Of a stretch of 6,969 bases of DNA, positions 5,296 through 6,969 are shown one piece after another. Position numbers and translations under genes: made by a program. The notes below the pieces were generated by a model. That model made no database searches and was not told the origin of the DNA. It saw only the letters and a list, made by a program, of their open reading frames with translations. Source of the DNA: an uncultured Bacteroidota bacterium (GTDB lineage: Bacteria; Bacteroidota; Bacteroidia; Chitinophagales; S012-47); contig CAJXXO010000139.1 of the NCBI GenBank assembly GCA_913062655.1, forward strand, positions 1 through 6,969. Reading direction: 5' to 3'. Each line of letters starts with the position of its first letter. Within the stretch, counting starts at the first letter, position 1.

Positions 5296-6963
5296 GGTCT
5301 GTTGCTAATGATCAGTACACTTCTGTGTCTTGGGCAAATCTCATTTGCCCAGGTCACAGGAGATTTTTACCCGCAATGGGCAAGGGAAATTGAATCACCT
5401 TCCTTCATGTCGGGTGCTACCGGAACACCAATGAAGATTGCAATCACCAGTAAGGATCATATAATCCTTGGCAGTGAATTTTTGGATTCTGTTGCTCTTT
5501 GTGATACCTTCTTGGCGCCTTCCGGCAGTACAGATATCTTTCTGACTTCTGTTGATACCAACGGCAAGCTTAATTGGATTGTACGAGGACATGCTACCGG
5601 TTACGCATGGTTAAAGGCATTAGCCGTAGATGCGGATGATAATATTTATGTAGCAGCACATAGTTATGATACATTGGTTTTGCAAAATGACACCATCATG
5701 GCAGATGATTATGCCTGTGGTGTGGCAGCAAAATTTTCTCCAGAGGGGAATCTGTTGTGGAATAATGTGTATCAGGGGGTTACATTTTCAGAAGCAGTCG
5801 CCACAGATCCTTTCGGAAATGTTTATTATGCCTTCGGCTATGCTCAATACATGGTAATCGGCAATGACACTTTGTCTACAGGCTTATCTTTCCCACACCA
5901 CCTCGGAAAAGCCCTGATTAAAATGGATTCATCAGGAAATATATTGTGGTTTAAAAGTTTTAGAGGTGGCCTTGGCGCAATTACCTACATGGAATGTGAT
6001 GAACAAGGGAACGTGTACTTTGCTAATTATGGTGACCTGGTGATTGACAATTATACCAGTCCCGGTAATGATAATGATGATACCTACCTGGTAAAAATAG
6101 AACCGAATGGTCAGTTAGCGTGGGTAAAAAGTGCTTTGGACAATGGCATTGAAGCGGATCAAAGCTTGCATGATTTTACCATAGATGAGGAACATGTATA
6201 TTGGGTCGGTGCTATAGATGGTGCCTCCTTAATAGACGGGGATACAGTAGTAACTCCTGAGTATGGTAATGATATGATCATGATCAAATACACAAAGGAC
6301 GGTGCACGAAAGTGGATTAAACTCACTGGTGGAAAAGGAGGCCAAGGATTTGGGAAAATAGAGTACAACCCTTTGGACAATAAACTATATTCTGAGGCAG
6401 GAGGTCCGCAGATGCATGTTCCCGGCTTTGATTTCCATCACCCCGAAAACCGCAACACCAGTATGGTAATGCGTTTTGATACTGCAGGTAACTTTGAGCA
6501 GGTTTATTTGTATGGTGGTACTGTTAATGGTGGAGATATAAACATTATGGGCAATGGAAATTTTGTTGATTTGATCGTTTTTCGTGACTCTGTAGTAGTA
6601 GGCAATGATACTTTTGTAAAGCCCTATGATCCAGTCAATGTACATGGAGCATTGGTGTATTTTAATAATCAGTGGATACCTGCTAGTGTCAACAGCCCAA
6701 AAGCCTCAGATTTTGGTGTTATCGTTTACCCTAACCCTGCTACGTACGTAGTAACAGTAAGTTTGACCCTACCCGAAACAAATTCAATCAAAATAGAAAT
6801 GCTCGACATGCTGGGTAGAAGGGTAAATGCAATGGTACCGGGTAAAAAAGGAGCAGGAAATTATCGCTTTCAGATCAATACTGACCACCTGGCAGCAGGG
6901 ATGTACCTCATAAGGATATCGATAGGTGACAAAACCATCACCAAAAAAGTGCAGATACAATGA
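5290..6963 (+). CDS. Secreted propeller-like repeat protein with T9SS type A sorting domain
   Basis: 557 residues. The signal peptide is 1-20 (MRGLLL, hydrophobic core, cleavage after SFA before Q21). The mature body holds about seven repeats of 45-60 residues, near 48-100, 109-163, 168-227, 232-282, 295-349, 354-410 and 418-462. Typical units contain D-x-x-GN-(I/V)Y early, an NDT-like turn, and a closing strand with a Gly-Asn/Gly-Lys turn then (L/I)xW (NGKLNW, EGNLLW, SGNILW, NGQLAW). This resembles SBBP-type beta-propeller repeats; seven blades would make a closed ring. Residues about 477-557 are a T9SS sorting domain (VIVYPNPATYVVTV through TKKVQIQ). No catalytic motif was recognised, so binding, adhesion or an undefined surface role is possible. 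ATG at 5290 overlaps the upstream TGA by 4 bp, indicating translational coupling and a shared promoter. Confidence 0.9.
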   Translation: MRGLLLMISTLLCLGQISFAQVTGDFYPQWAREIESPSFMSGATGTPMKIAITSKDHIILGSEFLDSVALCDTFLAPSGSTDIFLTSVDTNGKLNWIVRGHATGYAWLKALAVDADDNIYVAAHSYDTLVLQNDTIMADDYACGVAAKFSPEGNLLWNNVYQGVTFSEAVATDPFGNVYYAFGYAQYMVIGNDTLSTGLSFPHHLGKALIKMDSSGNILWFKSFRGGLGAITYMECDEQGNVYFANYGDLVIDNYTSPGNDNDDTYLVKIEPNGQLAWVKSALDNGIEADQSLHDFTIDEEHVYWVGAIDGASLIDGDTVVTPEYGNDMIMIKYTKDGARKWIKLTGGKGGQGFGKIEYNPLDNKLYSEAGGPQMHVPGFDFHHPENRNTSMVMRFDTAGNFEQVYLYGGTVNGGDINIMGNGNFVDLIVFRDSVVVGNDTFVKPYDPVNVHGALVYFNNQWIPASVNSPKASDFGVIVYPNPATYVVTVSLTLPETNSIKIEMLDMLGRRVNAMVPGKKGAGNYRFQINTDHLAAGMYLIRISIGDKTITKKVQIQ

Positions 6964-6965
6964 GG
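6771..6965 (+). repeat. Sorting-domain and junction repeat, copy 2
   Basis: Second copy of the 3' coding repeat, offset 1670 bp from copy 1. Identity rises toward the 3' end and extends through the stop codon to TGAGG, where the two sequences part (GG then GT versus CA). Third-codon positions agree as well as the first two in the last 60 bases, so protein selection alone does not explain the match. Confidence 0.9.
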
Positions 6966-6969
6966 CAAT
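6960..6969 (+). CDS. Possible start of a third coupled cargo gene (partial)
   Basis: ATG at 6960-6962 overlaps the stop TGA (6961-6963), exactly as ATG 5290 overlaps the first gene's stop. The next codons read Arg-Gln, and the second gene also begins Met-Arg. Only three codons are visible, so this rests on analogy with the upstream junction. Confidence 0.3.

Overview
The window looks like a chromosomal segment of a Bacteroidota bacterium. Two secreted proteins end in type IX secretion (T9SS) sorting domains, a machinery confined to this phylum and close relatives. The best promoter match is of the Bacteroidota type (TTTG / TAnnTTTG), and starts lack clear Shine-Dalgarno sequences. The ECF sigma/Ser-Thr kinase pair and the short stand-alone DnaE-type polymerase also fit that phylum. 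I cannot name a genus; families such as Saprospiraceae or Chitinophagaceae would fit.

Left part, minus strand (reading right to left): a 980-residue C-family DNA polymerase (DnaE2/ImuC-like alpha subunit, 4065 to 1123), then an ECF sigma factor of the TIGR02999/ECF43-like type (1025 or 911 down to 327), then after 32 bp the N-terminus of a Pkn-type Ser/Thr kinase that runs off the left edge (294 to 1). The sigma factor and kinase form a recognisable signalling pair. The polymerase is a separate unit, with a 14-bp inverted repeat just upstream of its start.

Middle (4066-4699): a 634-bp divergent intergenic region with no credible gene. It is a mosaic of short degenerate repeats: four 7-mers, a CTCTGCG series, six 8-mers, and two longer decayed direct repeats. 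It ends in a Bacteroidota-type promoter facing right.

Right part, plus strand: two T9SS cargo genes joined by a 4-bp ATGA overlap. The first (about 197 residues) is little more than a signal peptide, an unrecognised stub and a sorting domain; its first codons lie inside a second 8-bp tandem array. The second (557 residues) is a secreted protein with about seven propeller-like repeats and the same sorting domain. The 3' ends of the two genes are about 89% identical in DNA and almost identical over the last 70 bp, through the stop codon and the overlapping ATGAGG. A third coupled gene may therefore begin at 6960. The points most worth checking are this homogenised tail/junction cassette, the octamer array over the first cargo gene's start, and the sigma/kinase pair.
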